The notes: a model not told the origin generated them from the sequence alone. 64,000 nucleotides of DNA from Legionella sheltonii (GCF_026191355.1 NZ_JAPHOQ010000018.1:33506-97505); one strand, 5' to 3'; counted from the stretch's first letter, positions 37,014 to 46,512 are shown. Numbers and translations are program-made.

Positions 37014-37664
37014 ATGAAACGGGCATTGACTGTTTTATTGACGATACTCCTGTTGCCTTTAACTGCGGTAGGCAGTGTAGCGCTCGTTGCTTTAATGCTC
37101 GCCATGCTTGCTGTCTGCTCGATACCACTTATTCTCGGCGGTACACTAATGGCCGCAGGAGAATTGTCAAAAAAATTCACTGATTGGCGGTATCCTGATA
37201 TGAATAAAACATTAGACCCAGGAAATGGGCCTTTGATTACTTCAATATCAACAACACTCATCTTGTTCCCATTCCTCATCCTACCGGTTACTGCGGGCTC
37301 AGTAGTAGCTGCTGGCTTTATTTCCATTTTACTAGTGCCTTCTATGACCATACTTGGCGCTTATAAAGGTTCCGAAAAAATAATATACGGTGCCGAAAAG
37401 GCAATAAATAGCCTTGCAGATCGACTCAATTCAGACCAAGGAAAAGCACGAATAAATCACAGCTACGGTATCTTATCGCAGGATCAAGGTCTTGAATCGG
37501 TCGTTATAGAAAAGATATCTTTTGAGCCAGAAATCACCCATTTCAATCCGTTATTTCATCGAAAAACACACGTTCCCGTGCATGAAGACACAAAAGAGCA
37601 TGATGACACAATGTCTCAAGGTAAAGAGTTTCCTAGTCCATTCGCTTCATCAACTGATAAATAA
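37014..37664 (+). CDS. Membrane protein of unknown function
   Basis: A 216-residue protein. The first ~115 residues are hydrophobic, with two to four helices (ALTVLLTILLLPLTAVGSV, LILFPFLILPVTAGSV) and many small residues. The rest is a polar tail rich in His, Glu and Ser (HEDTKEHDDTMSQGKE). An AAGGGA site precedes the ATG closely. It converges on the TMEM43-like gene with only one base between stops. The pattern fits an integral membrane protein or a membrane-inserted effector. No family recognised. Confidence 0.68.
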   Translation: MKRALTVLLTILLLPLTAVGSVALVALMLAMLAVCSIPLILGGTLMAAGELSKKFTDWRYPDMNKTLDPGNGPLITSISTTLILFPFLILPVTAGSVVAAGFISILLVPSMTILGAYKGSEKIIYGAEKAINSLADRLNSDQGKARINHSYGILSQDQGLESVVIEKISFEPEITHFNPLFHRKTHVPVHEDTKEHDDTMSQGKEFPSPFASSTDK

Positions 37665-37665
37665 G

Positions 37666-38838
37666 CTAATTATGGGGCGTTTTTGTGACAGGCACTGAAG
37701 ACCTTTTGGTTTTTAATTGGATCATGATATAGCTACCAACGACTGCAATCACAATTAAACTAACCGACATAAGGGGTCGTGTAGCAAACCAAGCGATTGC
37801 CGTCACCATGAGCCACACGCTCGTCCCTAATAGAAAGGCAGCAAATCCACTACTGGATCTTACAATGGAGCCTAAAAAAGGCAGTACATCGGCTAAAATG
37901 ACCAATGGGGTCACCAGCTTTGAAAATCCCCAAACCAATATAAATAAGGAAACTAAACGCAACCCCCAGGCAAGTGCCGTGTTTTCTGCTTGAGCCTGAT
38001 GAATCATTTCCTCTGATGAATGTTGGCCTGTGGATAATAACATGACTGTTTGCCCTGCGGGTGCACGATATGCTTGCAGAGTATTTCCAGTTTGTTGCGC
38101 AATAATACTGACAGTTTGAGGATCAACAACGGCTAGAGTAATTCGTAGATCACCCAATTGGGGATTTTGGGAATCTTGCCCCACATATAATTCATTGTCG
38201 TTGCTCAGCTCAACTGGCTTATTTAGTTGGTCTTTGAGCCTTTCTTTATTGACCTGAGATAAATTGACCGATCGACTGGCATGAATCTGGTTAATCAAAT
38301 CATCAGGCAGTAAAAAATCACCTACAGTCACCCTTTTCGCATACTGTACTTGCGACTGAACCGGCATGGACGCTGGGTTTTGATGTCCTTTGGGATTTTC
38401 AAAATGAGCGCTGTCTATTAAACTTTCAGACCAAGTTTGATCATAGGTATAGGTTTTTGTTTTTTTTTCAGAGCCCCCTAAAAGTGATTCCGTTTTTGTT
38501 TCCGTTTTTTCCTCCCATTGATACATTTCAACTTTACGATTAAGGCAAATAGCATTGATTGTTATCCCTAATAAAGAATCGACCAAATTCTCTTTAGTTG
38601 TCGCAAGACCGCTTAAATAAACTACTTTGAGATTGTTTTGATGATTGATAGGAGCATTGGGTATAGGAATGAGAACATTTTCTGCTTGCGCCAAGGACTG
38701 TGCCATATGTAAAGCGTGTCGTTCATTCCAAAACACAAGAACAATTGCGCCGGCAATCAACGCAATTCCAATAAGAATATCAGCGAAAGACTCTTTTAAT
38801 CGAGAAAACCAGGAGGTTGTTGTAACTTCTTCATCCAT
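37666..38838 (-). CDS. TMEM43 (LUMA)-like membrane protein
   Basis: A 390-residue homologue of TMEM43, a protein best known from the inner nuclear membrane and ER of animals but also found in some bacteria. An N-terminal helix (SFADILIGIALIAGAIVLVF) is followed by the diagnostic WNE at residues ~41-43. A ~250-residue lumenal-type domain and three to four C-terminal helices follow. The layout matches the family well. It may be involved in membrane organisation. Whether it acts in the bacterium or after delivery to host membranes cannot be told. A gene of unknown membrane protein converges on it. Confidence 0.85.
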   Translation of the reverse strand: MDEEVTTTSWFSRLKESFADILIGIALIAGAIVLVFWNERHALHMAQSLAQAENVLIPIPNAPINHQNNLKVVYLSGLATTKENLVDSLLGITINAICLNRKVEMYQWEEKTETKTESLLGGSEKKTKTYTYDQTWSESLIDSAHFENPKGHQNPASMPVQSQVQYAKRVTVGDFLLPDDLINQIHASRSVNLSQVNKERLKDQLNKPVELSNDNELYVGQDSQNPQLGDLRITLAVVDPQTVSIIAQQTGNTLQAYRAPAGQTVMLLSTGQHSSEEMIHQAQAENTALAWGLRLVSLFILVWGFSKLVTPLVILADVLPFLGSIVRSSSGFAAFLLGTSVWLMVTAIAWFATRPLMSVSLIVIAVVGSYIMIQLKTKRSSVPVTKTPHN

Positions 38839-38913
38839 GATTTATGCACTTCCTCATTTGAACCTGCTCATTCGCAATACAATGCTTAAAAAACTAATTT
38901 TATCTTTCGTTAA

Positions 38914-39858
38914 CTAGGATAATGTCTGGCTTTGTTTCGGTTCTTCCGGCTCCGGTATTTTAAACGAATCAAGCGCTGTCCCTCCAGGTTTCATTTTGTC
39001 TCCAGACTTAAATTCCTCTCCGTTTGCATGATACAGTTTTCCTTTATCTCCATATCCCATCACTTGGTTGGTTTTTGAATCAACTATAAGAAAGCTAGAG
39101 TCCTTCTGTTCTGCAGCCATCTTTTGGAAAAATGAGTTCATATCCGATTCGGATTTAAAGGATAAATTAAGTCTGCCATCCTCGCCTTGTTTCGATGGAT
39201 TATTTTTGTACCATGGATCGTCTTTATATAATTCTTGAAATTTCTTAAAAATGGCCTCACTTAACGGACTTGCAACAGTCACATCTTTCTTGGGAGTAGA
39301 CGGTAATGGGGTAACTACTGTTGGTGTTGTCTGAGTTTTTCCCGGTGCGGATAAAGTCATTTCTTCATCGGGATTTATAAACCTGTTGTATTTTTCCTTA
39401 TTATCAAGAGCTGTCTTTTCATATACATCATAGGCTTTTTTAGTGTCTTCATCGATGAGATCTTTTGTATCCCTATATTTTTTATAAGCCTCGTCACGCT
39501 TTTGATTCAATTCTTTCGATTTTTCATCAGTCAGTTTGCCCTCTTTCGAAAGTTGGTCTCTTTGGGCATCTATCGCCTCTTGCGTTTTTTTATACTCTGC
39601 CAGAGCGACACTAATTTTGGCGTCATTTAAATCGCTCTTCGCCAAATACGTGTTATAAGCTGCTTTATTGGAAAGCTCCATAACTTGACCAAACTTCTCA
39701 ATACCACTACGTGAAGGAGAGGTTCTTACTAGATCATAAAGTTTTAGTGTTTCTTTTTGATCGGCAGTCGACTTAAGACTTTGCTCTTCATAAGTTTTTT
39801 GCAGTCTATCTCTCTTTTTAATTGCTTGCTCTAAATTTTTTTCGGCAGCAGTAGGCAT
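38914..39858 (-). CDS. Coiled-coil protein, effector-like
   Basis: A 314-residue protein. Residues 1-160 are a long charged coiled coil (KKRDRLQKTYEEQSLKST, QTQEAIDAQ-type heptads). A Pro/Thr-rich linker and a small domain (FKSESDMNSFFQKMAAEQK, VMGYGDKGKLYHANGEEF) follow. The end is EPEEPKQSQTLS, a Glu/Ser-rich tail like those of Dot/Icm substrates. The ATG at 39858 (MPTAAEKN) is preferred because GGAG precedes it by six bases; the TTG at 39870 is part of that site. It lies next to an IS element. Function unknown. Confidence 0.7.
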   Translation of the reverse strand: MPTAAEKNLEQAIKKRDRLQKTYEEQSLKSTADQKETLKLYDLVRTSPSRSGIEKFGQVMELSNKAAYNTYLAKSDLNDAKISVALAEYKKTQEAIDAQRDQLSKEGKLTDEKSKELNQKRDEAYKKYRDTKDLIDEDTKKAYDVYEKTALDNKEKYNRFINPDEEMTLSAPGKTQTTPTVVTPLPSTPKKDVTVASPLSEAIFKKFQELYKDDPWYKNNPSKQGEDGRLNLSFKSESDMNSFFQKMAAEQKDSSFLIVDSKTNQVMGYGDKGKLYHANGEEFKSGDKMKPGGTALDSFKIPEPEEPKQSQTLS

Positions 39859-40084
39859 TCTTTTCTCCAAGTATTACTACCTAATATAGATATTAGATTA
39901 CTTTGGAAGATAAAGTATGAATTTTAAAGCACCTAGTCCTCAATCGATGAAGATATTTTTTAAGCATATGTGTTTCTTTTGCATTGAGATATCATCACCT
40001 TAATCTAGGTCTGGTAATCTGGAACAAAATTCAGGAAAAATAAGAGCTATTCCGAATTGGTTTATTAACTCCTGCTCTCACAGA

Positions 40085-40162
40085 ATGGCTTATCCACAAG
40101 TCCATAGGCCAGTAGAGCCTTCATCGTCTCGGATAGGCCTGTGGACCCTGTGGGTAAGCCAT
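40085..40162. repeat. Imperfect ~26-base inverted repeat inside the IS
   Basis: ATGGCTTATCCACA... (40085-40110) and its near-inverse ending ...TGTGGGTAAGCCAT (40136-40162) flank a 25-base loop, just downstream of orfB. It could act as a terminator or fold-back structure protecting the IS from outside transcription. Confidence 0.65.
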
Positions 40163-40173
40163 GACACACCGAA

Positions 40174-41019
40174 CTATGTTTTAGAAACCGTACTAGGGTG
40201 TCCGAAATACACTTGAGCTGGTGTTAAATATCCAAAAGACTGATGGAGTCTTCGGTTGTTATAATATTCAAAATACTCAGCTAATTCCAGCTCTATCTCT
40301 TCGATTGTTTCGAAATCATACCGATAGAGTTTTTCTTGCTTAACACTGCGCCATAAACGTTCTATGAAAATATTATCGAGGTATCGGCCGCGCCCATCCA
40401 TACTGATAGAGATTTTGTGGGCCTTCAAGGTATTGATCCAATCATTAGACGTGAACTGAGCACCCTGATCGGTATTAAAAATATCACACCGCCCCTGTAA
40501 TAACGCGTTTTTTAGCGCCTCTACACAAAATTCTGCTTCTAATGTTGGGGACACCGCCCATTGAAGCACATACCGACTATACCAGTCCATGATGGCAACC
40601 AAGTAAACATGGCCTCCCTTCATACGCACGTAGGTAATATCAGCAGCCCAGACCTGATTAGGCTTAGTGATATCGATGTCACGTAATAGATAGGGGTACA
40701 CGGTGTGCTCTTTATTGGGAACGCTTGTATTTGGCTTTGGGTAGACGGTTTCTAATCCCATAGCCTCCATGAGTCTCTTGATGCGTCGTTTACCAACAGG
40801 ATAGCCAACTTCAAGGGACAACCATTGTGCGCGCTTCACTTTACCTTCACATGGATACTGGAGATAATGCTCGTCTAACAGCGCCATGAGCCGCTCGTCC
40901 TCTGCTGATATAGGAGACGCTTTGTAATAATAACTGGAAATACTCAATCCGAGTAGCATGCATTGTTCTCGGATTGATATTTCAGCGTTGCTATCAATCA
41001 GCTTACGCTTTTCATCCAA
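40174..41019 (-). CDS. IS3-family transposase OrfB (DDE integrase)
   Basis: A 281-residue integrase-like transposase. An HTH_21-type N-terminus leads to the rve catalytic core. The DDE residues are the Asp in VWAADITYVRMKGG, the Asp in FNTDQGAQFTS and the Glu in NIFIERLWRSVKQEKLY. All are intact. The first codon is TTG at 41019, overlapping orfA by eight bases. OrfB lies in the +1 frame relative to orfA rather than the canonical -1. Fusion would need loss of one A in the A-tract or re-initiation. Confidence 0.92.
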   Translation of the reverse strand: MDEKRKLIDSNAEISIREQCMLLGLSISSYYYKASPISAEDERLMALLDEHYLQYPCEGKVKRAQWLSLEVGYPVGKRRIKRLMEAMGLETVYPKPNTSVPNKEHTVYPYLLRDIDITKPNQVWAADITYVRMKGGHVYLVAIMDWYSRYVLQWAVSPTLEAEFCVEALKNALLQGRCDIFNTDQGAQFTSNDWINTLKAHKISISMDGRGRYLDNIFIERLWRSVKQEKLYRYDFETIEEIELELAEYFEYYNNRRLHQSFGYLTPAQVYFGHPSTVSKT

Positions 41020-41305
41020 GCTCAGTGGCAGTCTTTTTTTTTAACCATGATAATTGGGCTTGAAGTCGACCAATTTCCTCATACAAAGCACCAACAAGCT
41101 CGGCTTGCTCTTTTTTATCCTTATCATGAGAATTGGAAAAAGCATCTGAAATAGCCTGCAATGCTGTTTGCTTCCATGCTTTAATTTGGGTAGGATGCAC
41201 ACCGTATTCGCTGGTCAGTTGAGCCTGAGTCAATTTTCCTTCAATTGCCGCAACTGCTATCTTTGATTTTTTTGATGCCGTGTAATAGTTTCTTTTTTTG
41301 CTCAT
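41012..41305 (-). CDS. IS3-family transposase OrfA
   Basis: A 97-residue HTH protein of the IS3 OrfA type (TASKKSKIAVAAIEGKLTQ, YGVHPTQIKAWK) with a leucine-zipper-like end (LYEEIGRLQAQLSWLKKK). Near its end, nine A followed by G (41033-41042, minus strand) form a slippery tract. A GAGGAG-type site precedes its ATG. It recognises the element's ends and is normally made alone or fused to OrfB. Confidence 0.9.
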   Translation of the reverse strand: MSKKRNYYTASKKSKIAVAAIEGKLTQAQLTSEYGVHPTQIKAWKQTALQAISDAFSNSHDKDKKEQAELVGALYEEIGRLQAQLSWLKKKTATELG

Positions 41306-41493
41306 TCTATTCTCCTCTGTTACTTAGAAGAATAGCTCTTAAAAATTACCTTTTTTCGTCCAAAAAACCGCGCCTATATCACCTTTCCTAAACAATTTAT
41401 CGAACTTTTAATAGGCCTATTGTTTATAGTGTCATTCGGGTTGGGGAATGACAGTAATTTAGTCCAAAAAATATTTTTACTTTTAAATGGGAA

Positions 41494-42381
41494 TTATTGA
41501 AATAACTTTTGTGGCTGAAACTTACAGCCTGAATTTAAAACAGGATGTAATTCTGTTTCCTCAGAAGTATTGGGAACATAGATACTTCCAGATAATAAGG
41601 GTGATTTTATTGGTTTCACTGATGACGGTAACTTGGATGCGGCTTTTTCATCAAGCATAATGGTAACGTTTTTATGTGCATATAAAGCCGTTGCAGGAAT
41701 ATCTTGATTCGGTGAAGAAGCAGCATTTACAGCAGCAATAATCCCTGCTTTTGTGGAACCTGATGCTAACAAATAACACTCTTTGCTGTATTGCAAAATC
41801 GTTCCAATTCCCATCGTTATTGCATGAGTCGGTACCTCATCTTTTGCATTAAAAAAACGTTTATTGGCTTCGCGAGTTTTATCATCCAATTGAATCACTC
41901 GTGTTCTAGAATCCAATGCAGAGCCTGGTTCATTAAAACCAATATGACCATTCACGCCCAATCCTAAAATTTGAATGTCGATTCCACCAACCTCTTGCAT
42001 CAATTCTTCATATTTTTTCGCATGCTGTTCCATTTGATCAAGTGGTACGGTTCCATCCAACAAATGGATATTTTCCTTTTTGATATTAACGTGATTAAAA
42101 AAATGATGATGCATGTAGTAATTATAAGATTGTATATGAGTTGGTTCTAAGCCTAAGTATTCATCTAAGTTAAAGGTAATGACTAATGAAAAATCCAAAT
42201 TCTCCTCTTTATGCAGACGCACTAATTCTTTATATACGGGCTCAGGAGTGCTGCCTGTTGCAAGTCCCAAAACAGTAGGTATTTTTTTCTCATTATTTTC
42301 CATTATCTTTTTTTGAATTGCTCGCGCGGCTCTACTTGCCATACCTTCAGGTGTTTCCCTAACAAAAATGCGATCGAACAT
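41494..42381 (-). CDS. nagB: Glucosamine-6-phosphate deaminase NagB
   Basis: A ~295-residue NagB, converting glucosamine-6-phosphate to fructose-6-phosphate and ammonia. Visible motifs are GLATGSTPEPVYKELV, FNLDEYLGL, LGLGVNGHIGFNEPGS and SKECYLLASGSTKA. The C-terminus has a ~25-residue extension beyond the usual 266 residues. The ATG at 42381 follows GGAG at eight bases and is preferred over the 42417 extension. It diverges from nagA across 288 bases that should hold their shared promoters. Together they use GlcNAc from chitin, peptidoglycan or host glycans. Confidence 0.95.
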   Translation of the reverse strand: MFDRIFVRETPEGMASRAARAIQKKIMENNEKKIPTVLGLATGSTPEPVYKELVRLHKEENLDFSLVITFNLDEYLGLEPTHIQSYNYYMHHHFFNHVNIKKENIHLLDGTVPLDQMEQHAKKYEELMQEVGGIDIQILGLGVNGHIGFNEPGSALDSRTRVIQLDDKTREANKRFFNAKDEVPTHAITMGIGTILQYSKECYLLASGSTKAGIIAAVNAASSPNQDIPATALYAHKNVTIMLDEKAASKLPSSVKPIKSPLLSGSIYVPNTSEETELHPVLNSGCKFQPQKLFQ

Positions 42382-42669
42382 AAAATTTTCTCCATGAATT
42401 CTAGAGGTTATATCCACATAAACAAGAATTCAGAATAAAGAGGGTCAGTATGCACTACCTCATTCATCTCTTTTCCATATTTTGTTACAATGAACTTTGT
42501 GCAGGATGCCACTGAATAATAAAGAAAACTTGATTTATAGCCTTGCGATTTTAGCTAATTTATCAGTGAAACTCTAGGCCATTTTCTGAGGGTCAGCTCT
42601 AAATAGTTATTAGAGATTGAGTGCAAGTAGATTAAGATTTCCGGTATTGTTCCCTAAAAGGATTTGAAT

Positions 42670-44088
42670 ATGCTTATTAAAAATATTTATGTTTATAACG
42701 ATGCTGGGATTAAAGAATTAAAACATGTGTACGTTTCTGATGATGGCTTAAGGAAAATCTATAATCTTGATGATGATTTAACGTCTTTGCAAGAACAAAA
42801 AATGATTGATTCCAAGGGCTGTTATTTCTTAATGCCAGGCATGCTCGATTCTCATGTTCATGGCCAAGGTGGTGTTGATTTCGCTGACTTGAGCGAAGAA
42901 AAGAGTACTGAGGACTTAGATCGCATTGTCCGAGCGCTGGGAAATACTGGTCTGTCTTATGCCCTAGCGACCCTAGTCTCCATGCCAATACCCTCCTTAA
43001 AGAAATCATTGATACAAATTAATCATTTTGTAACGCAACAAGGACAAAATCCTACCCCTGGCTTTACTCAGATTGTTGGTGTGCATCTAGAGGGCCCCTT
43101 TATTTCAAAGAGTTGCAAGGGAGCTCACGCTCCAGAGGCACTCCAAGAGAAGATTAGTATGGAACAATTTAGGGATATTATTCGCGTAGCACCCAATATT
43201 AAACACTGGAAAATAACCATTGCCCCTGATTTGCCAGGAGCTGAAGAATTTATTCAACAGACCAAAGATCTTGAGCAAGAAGGTATTTTTGTAAAAGTAT
43301 TTATTGGCCACTGCAATCCCGAGGATAAGGAGACCATTGATCGCGCAATTGCGGCAGGTGCATGTGGATTCACGCATGTGGGAAATGCGTGTCAAGAATC
43401 GTGCAGTCGAGAAACACGGCAACTTACCGGAAATGATGCCAAAAGTCATGTCGTGCAATGGATACTTGAGAACCCTGAGCGTTGTCCTCCTGGTGTGGAA
43501 CTTATTGCGGATGGGGTTCATTTATCCGACTCATTTATTTCGCTAATTCACAATACAGTTAAAAACAAAATTATTCTTGTAACCGATGCGTTAGGCCCTA
43601 CAGGGTGCAAAGATGGATCCTATAAACTAGGGACTTTGAATATTCGTAAAGAACTAGATAGTTTCTATTTGGCAGATAGTGACGGCCATTTTCTGATGAA
43701 AGAGGGAAAACTGCCTACTGGGGAAAAAGGGTTGGTAAAAACTCTTGCAGGCAGTGCAGCCTCATTATCGCTTTGCGCACAAAAATATTTTAAATTAATG
43801 CAGGGTCCAGTGGAAAGTCGTATGGACTCTTTGTATGCGGCGCTCATCACAAACCCTAGAATAACCTCTTTATCAATGGCGGCGATAAAAAATTTACCCG
43901 ATGAACGAAATTTTTCTATATTCAATAATCAGGGACAACTTATTTTGAGTTCATGCCATGGTCAAATAATTGAGCATCAGCAATTGCAATGGCCAATATC
44001 AAGCATGCTTCATTATGGGTTTTTATCGAGTCGTTTACCTACTGAAAGCAACCGAACCGAAACAGAAATAAGTCCTATATTCAATTAG
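42670..44088 (+). CDS. nagA: N-acetylglucosamine-6-phosphate deacetylase NagA
   Basis: A 472-residue amidohydrolase that removes acetate from GlcNAc-6-phosphate to feed NagB. Motifs include GMLDSHVHGQGGVDF (metal HxH), VHLEGPFIS, IADGVHLSDS and the catalytic aspartate in ILVTDALGPTGCKDG, then KTLAGSAASL. It is about 90 residues longer than E. coli NagA, the extra sequence lying in insertions and a C-terminal tail. AAGGA seven bases before the ATG at 42670 sets the start. Its stop lies inside a perfect palindrome that may end transcription from both sides. Confidence 0.9.
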   Translation: MLIKNIYVYNDAGIKELKHVYVSDDGLRKIYNLDDDLTSLQEQKMIDSKGCYFLMPGMLDSHVHGQGGVDFADLSEEKSTEDLDRIVRALGNTGLSYALATLVSMPIPSLKKSLIQINHFVTQQGQNPTPGFTQIVGVHLEGPFISKSCKGAHAPEALQEKISMEQFRDIIRVAPNIKHWKITIAPDLPGAEEFIQQTKDLEQEGIFVKVFIGHCNPEDKETIDRAIAAGACGFTHVGNACQESCSRETRQLTGNDAKSHVVQWILENPERCPPGVELIADGVHLSDSFISLIHNTVKNKIILVTDALGPTGCKDGSYKLGTLNIRKELDSFYLADSDGHFLMKEGKLPTGEKGLVKTLAGSAASLSLCAQKYFKLMQGPVESRMDSLYAALITNPRITSLSMAAIKNLPDERNFSIFNNQGQLILSSCHGQIIEHQQLQWPISSMLHYGFLSSRLPTESNRTETEISPIFN

Positions 44089-44104
44089 TTTTTAAAAAAC
44101 TAAT
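44084..44104. terminator. Palindromic bidirectional terminator after nagA
   Basis: ATTAGTTTTT (44084-44093) and AAAAACTAAT (44095-44104) form a perfect 10-base dyad containing the nagA stop codon. It lies between the convergent nagA and MFS genes and is T-rich on both strands. Confidence 0.6.
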
Positions 44105-44116
44105 GATCATGATTAT

Positions 44117-45388
44117 TTATGACTTCGGTTTTAAAAAAAACAAACAAAGAATGCTCGCGGTCAATGCTGTAAGGGAACAGAGCACAATGGGCAAGATAAT
44201 TGATAAAACAATCATTAAACCGCCTGCAAAGCATATAATGGCATCGCCCAGGGTACGCAAACTTAATTGCGCCCCCATGACTTCGCCTTGCATAGTCGCT
44301 TGCGAGCTATTAGAGATATGAATCGTCAGAGTCGTGACTACACTAGTGATACTAAACCCAATGAGTGCAAAAAATATAAACATCACTATGGGATTTTGAA
44401 AGGTGATCATGGCAGCAAAAATTAAAGTAGTTGTCAGCATCGCCAAAATAATAATTTTATGAATGGGCAGATGTTTTGAAAGATGGTGGGGAAGCCAGGA
44501 AGCACCAATAGCAAGCGATGCGGATAAAGCACCATTATAAACTGCAATCATGCTGGGAGACATAAGCCATTTTCCAGCCAAATACACCGGACCAAATTCA
44601 TAAAACATATCTACTGCAAAGGTAAACAGCGTACTGATGATGAGCAAAGGTTTCAAATGCGGGTGATACTGAAATAAGAGCTTGAATTGCCGAATAATAT
44701 TGAGTTGTTTCAAAATGGATTCTTTCTGAGGGGTCCCCAGAGTTTTATGCTCTGGCAATTTCCACCAGGCAAGCCCTAGGGTAATCACTGATGCGAGTGC
44801 GGCAACAGTAAAAGGAAATGACCAGGAAAACCAAGGAATCATATGTGAATTGGACAATAAACCACCAATTATCGGCCCAATGATGTAACCAATACCGGCC
44901 ATACTGTTGATCCTACCAAAACTTACATACTTGTTAATGGTCGTCAGCTCTGATGCGAAGGCCCTGGCCACAGCAAAAGTCCCTTCCATGAATCCTGTTA
45001 AAAAGCGGCTGAATAATAAAAGCCAGAAACTGTTGATCTCAAACGAGATAACGGTCAATACATAACCTAGCATGCTTCCAGCCAGACTGATGATCAGTAT
45101 TTTTTTGCGCCCATAGAAATCCGAATTTCTTCCTAAAATAGGAGAACCTATGAATTGCCCCAGAGGAAAAATTGCAAGGGTAAGCCCCAGTAAAATACGT
45201 CTGCCGGTTTCACTCCATTCAGGAGAAATAATCAATTGATCGGTAGCTTGTAAAAAAAGAGGCGGTAGAATGGGATAAGCAATGGATGAACCGATAAAAC
45301 TGATTAAAACAATGAGTAAAATAATCCACAGTTGTTTTTTTTCATGAGTTGTTTGCTGCATTTTTATTCTAGACCCTGGTTGGAGCAT
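44117..45388 (-). CDS. MFS transporter (DHA1/TetA-like)
   Basis: A 423-residue carrier with 12 helices. The family signature GRNSDFYGRKKILIISLAGS lies in the first cytoplasmic loop. RFLTGFMEGTFAVARAFASE, in helix 4, resembles TetA-type antiporters. The ATG at 45388 is in frame, but so is an ATG at 45361; neither has a well-placed ribosome site. A 16-codon ORF ending in TAG just upstream of 45361 could influence initiation. It converges on nagA. Substrate unknown; drug or metabolite efflux is likely. Confidence 0.85.
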   Translation of the reverse strand: MLQPGSRIKMQQTTHEKKQLWIILLIVLISFIGSSIAYPILPPLFLQATDQLIISPEWSETGRRILLGLTLAIFPLGQFIGSPILGRNSDFYGRKKILIISLAGSMLGYVLTVISFEINSFWLLLFSRFLTGFMEGTFAVARAFASELTTINKYVSFGRINSMAGIGYIIGPIIGGLLSNSHMIPWFSWSFPFTVAALASVITLGLAWWKLPEHKTLGTPQKESILKQLNIIRQFKLLFQYHPHLKPLLIISTLFTFAVDMFYEFGPVYLAGKWLMSPSMIAVYNGALSASLAIGASWLPHHLSKHLPIHKIIILAMLTTTLIFAAMITFQNPIVMFIFFALIGFSITSVVTTLTIHISNSSQATMQGEVMGAQLSLRTLGDAIICFAGGLMIVLSIILPIVLCSLTALTASILCLFFLKPKS

Positions 45389-45621
45389 CGGGCAACTGAC
45401 TTAGAAGTTCAGTCATCATTGTAACATGTTTTTCAAATGGTCGATATTTTTTCAACAAGAGCAATTATTGAATTACCCTCACCCTCTCTGCGAATACGTT
45501 CCCCCTTCCTTCCGTCATTCGAGTATAGCAAGGAGAATGAAACAGGAGCGAAAATAAAGCAGAAAATTTAAAAAAAATTCTGTAAAATAGCGCATCATAT
45601 TTTTAAACACTTATATTAACC

Positions 45622-46146
45622 ATGCCTCATTTTCAAAACCTGCAAAACATCTTGGATATGGATTTTAAACAAATGCGCGCGATACCCGGCCATGAAGGCT
45701 TGCGTGCAACAGATGAAGCGATTCACTTATTTGTTGATAATTTAATTGCTTTTTTTTCTCAATTTAATGAGCCACCTGCTAAAGAACAATTAAAAACATA
45801 TCAAGTGTATATGGAGAAAATAACCAATAAAATCAATGAAAGCGAATACACTTATTATTTGAATAAATACACAGCTCTATATGCTGAAGATGCCGAAAAA
45901 ATGGCTTCAACATGTATGCTTAAAAGCTTTAAAGAATTACCTAAACGAATGCAATATTGGGCTGCATCAGAAGAATTCGGGGAATCAATACGTAATTCGA
46001 AAAACCATAGTATTGCCGTAAAAAAATTAAATACTTGGGCTTTATGGATTAATAAATCCAACCCCAATGCGTTCTTTCATGCTGATGCACCTGAAATTGA
46101 CCTAGAACCATCCAATAAATCTATTGTGAAATTGGAGATGCTATAA
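45622..46146 (+). CDS. Hypothetical helical protein, 174 residues
   Basis: A soluble helical protein starting MPHFQNLQNILDMDFKQM, with Tyr- and Lys-rich helices and an acidic end (EIDLEPSNKSIVKLEML). No family recognised. There is no clear ribosome site before the ATG. A single gene preceding a small membrane protein. Base composition is like its neighbours. Secretion is possible but unsupported. Confidence 0.62.
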   Translation: MPHFQNLQNILDMDFKQMRAIPGHEGLRATDEAIHLFVDNLIAFFSQFNEPPAKEQLKTYQVYMEKITNKINESEYTYYLNKYTALYAEDAEKMASTCMLKSFKELPKRMQYWAASEEFGESIRNSKNHSIAVKKLNTWALWINKSNPNAFFHADAPEIDLEPSNKSIVKLEML

Positions 46147-46247
46147 TCATTATAATGAGTTGTGATTTTTAAAGTAAATAAAATTATGGCTCCATGTTGT
46201 TAATCCATTCGGATCAATGAAAAGTACTCTGAAGAAGGAAAGATAAA

Positions 46248-46451
46248 ATGTTGACTGGAGCTTTTATTTTTTTAATTATTGCAATCATTTCAGGATACAT
46301 CACATATAAAGGAACGGATCCTTCATCACTATATTATGCAAAAATTGTATTTTATGTTGCGACATTTCTTTTTCTAATATTACTGATTATTTATTTCTTA
46401 ACCCCAGCGCCGCCTGTTGCAACCGAAGTGATAAATCCTCTGTTGCAGTAA
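46248..46451 (+). CDS. Small two-helix membrane protein (DUF1328-like)
   Basis: A 67-residue protein with two hydrophobic helices (LTGAFIFLIIAIISGYI and AKIVFYVATFLFLILLIIYF) separated by a short polar loop, then a Pro/Ala tail. The pattern resembles DUF1328/YtjA small membrane proteins, which are often stress-induced. AAGGA lies before the ATG. A GC-rich hairpin follows the stop. Confidence 0.68.
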   Translation: MLTGAFIFLIIAIISGYITYKGTDPSSLYYAKIVFYVATFLFLILLIIYFLTPAPPVATEVINPLLQ

Positions 46452-46491
46452 TGAGAATGGGGCATTTTAATCTCGATTTACCCTCCGGCGC

Positions 46492-46512
46492 CGGTGGGAG
46501 CCCCTTCCACCG
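46492..46512. terminator. GC-rich hairpin between convergent genes
   Basis: CGGTGG (46492-46497) pairs with CCACCG (46507-46512) in the 67-base gap between the small membrane protein and phnZ. It can serve both directions; no T tract follows. Confidence 0.6.

Larger units (their letters stand above)
40020..41362 (-). mobile_element. IS3-family insertion sequence
   Basis: A 1,343-bp element carrying orfA and orfB. Its ends are imperfect ~33-bp inverted repeats: 40020-40052 starts TGGAACAAAA and 41362-41330, read inverted, starts TGGACGAAAA. Both end in AAGAGCTATTC. The outer TG fits IS3-family ends. No convincing target duplication was seen beside the ends, so the insertion may be old. Between the left end and orfB lies an inverted repeat (40085-40110 with 40136-40162). 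It separates a coiled-coil protein gene from nagB. Confidence 0.82.

Noticed and set aside
45361..45417. 16-codon ORF upstream of the MFS start as a second attenuation leader
   Set aside because: It has no run of identical amino-acid codons and no terminator hairpin with T tract follows, so it does not resemble the Ile leader.
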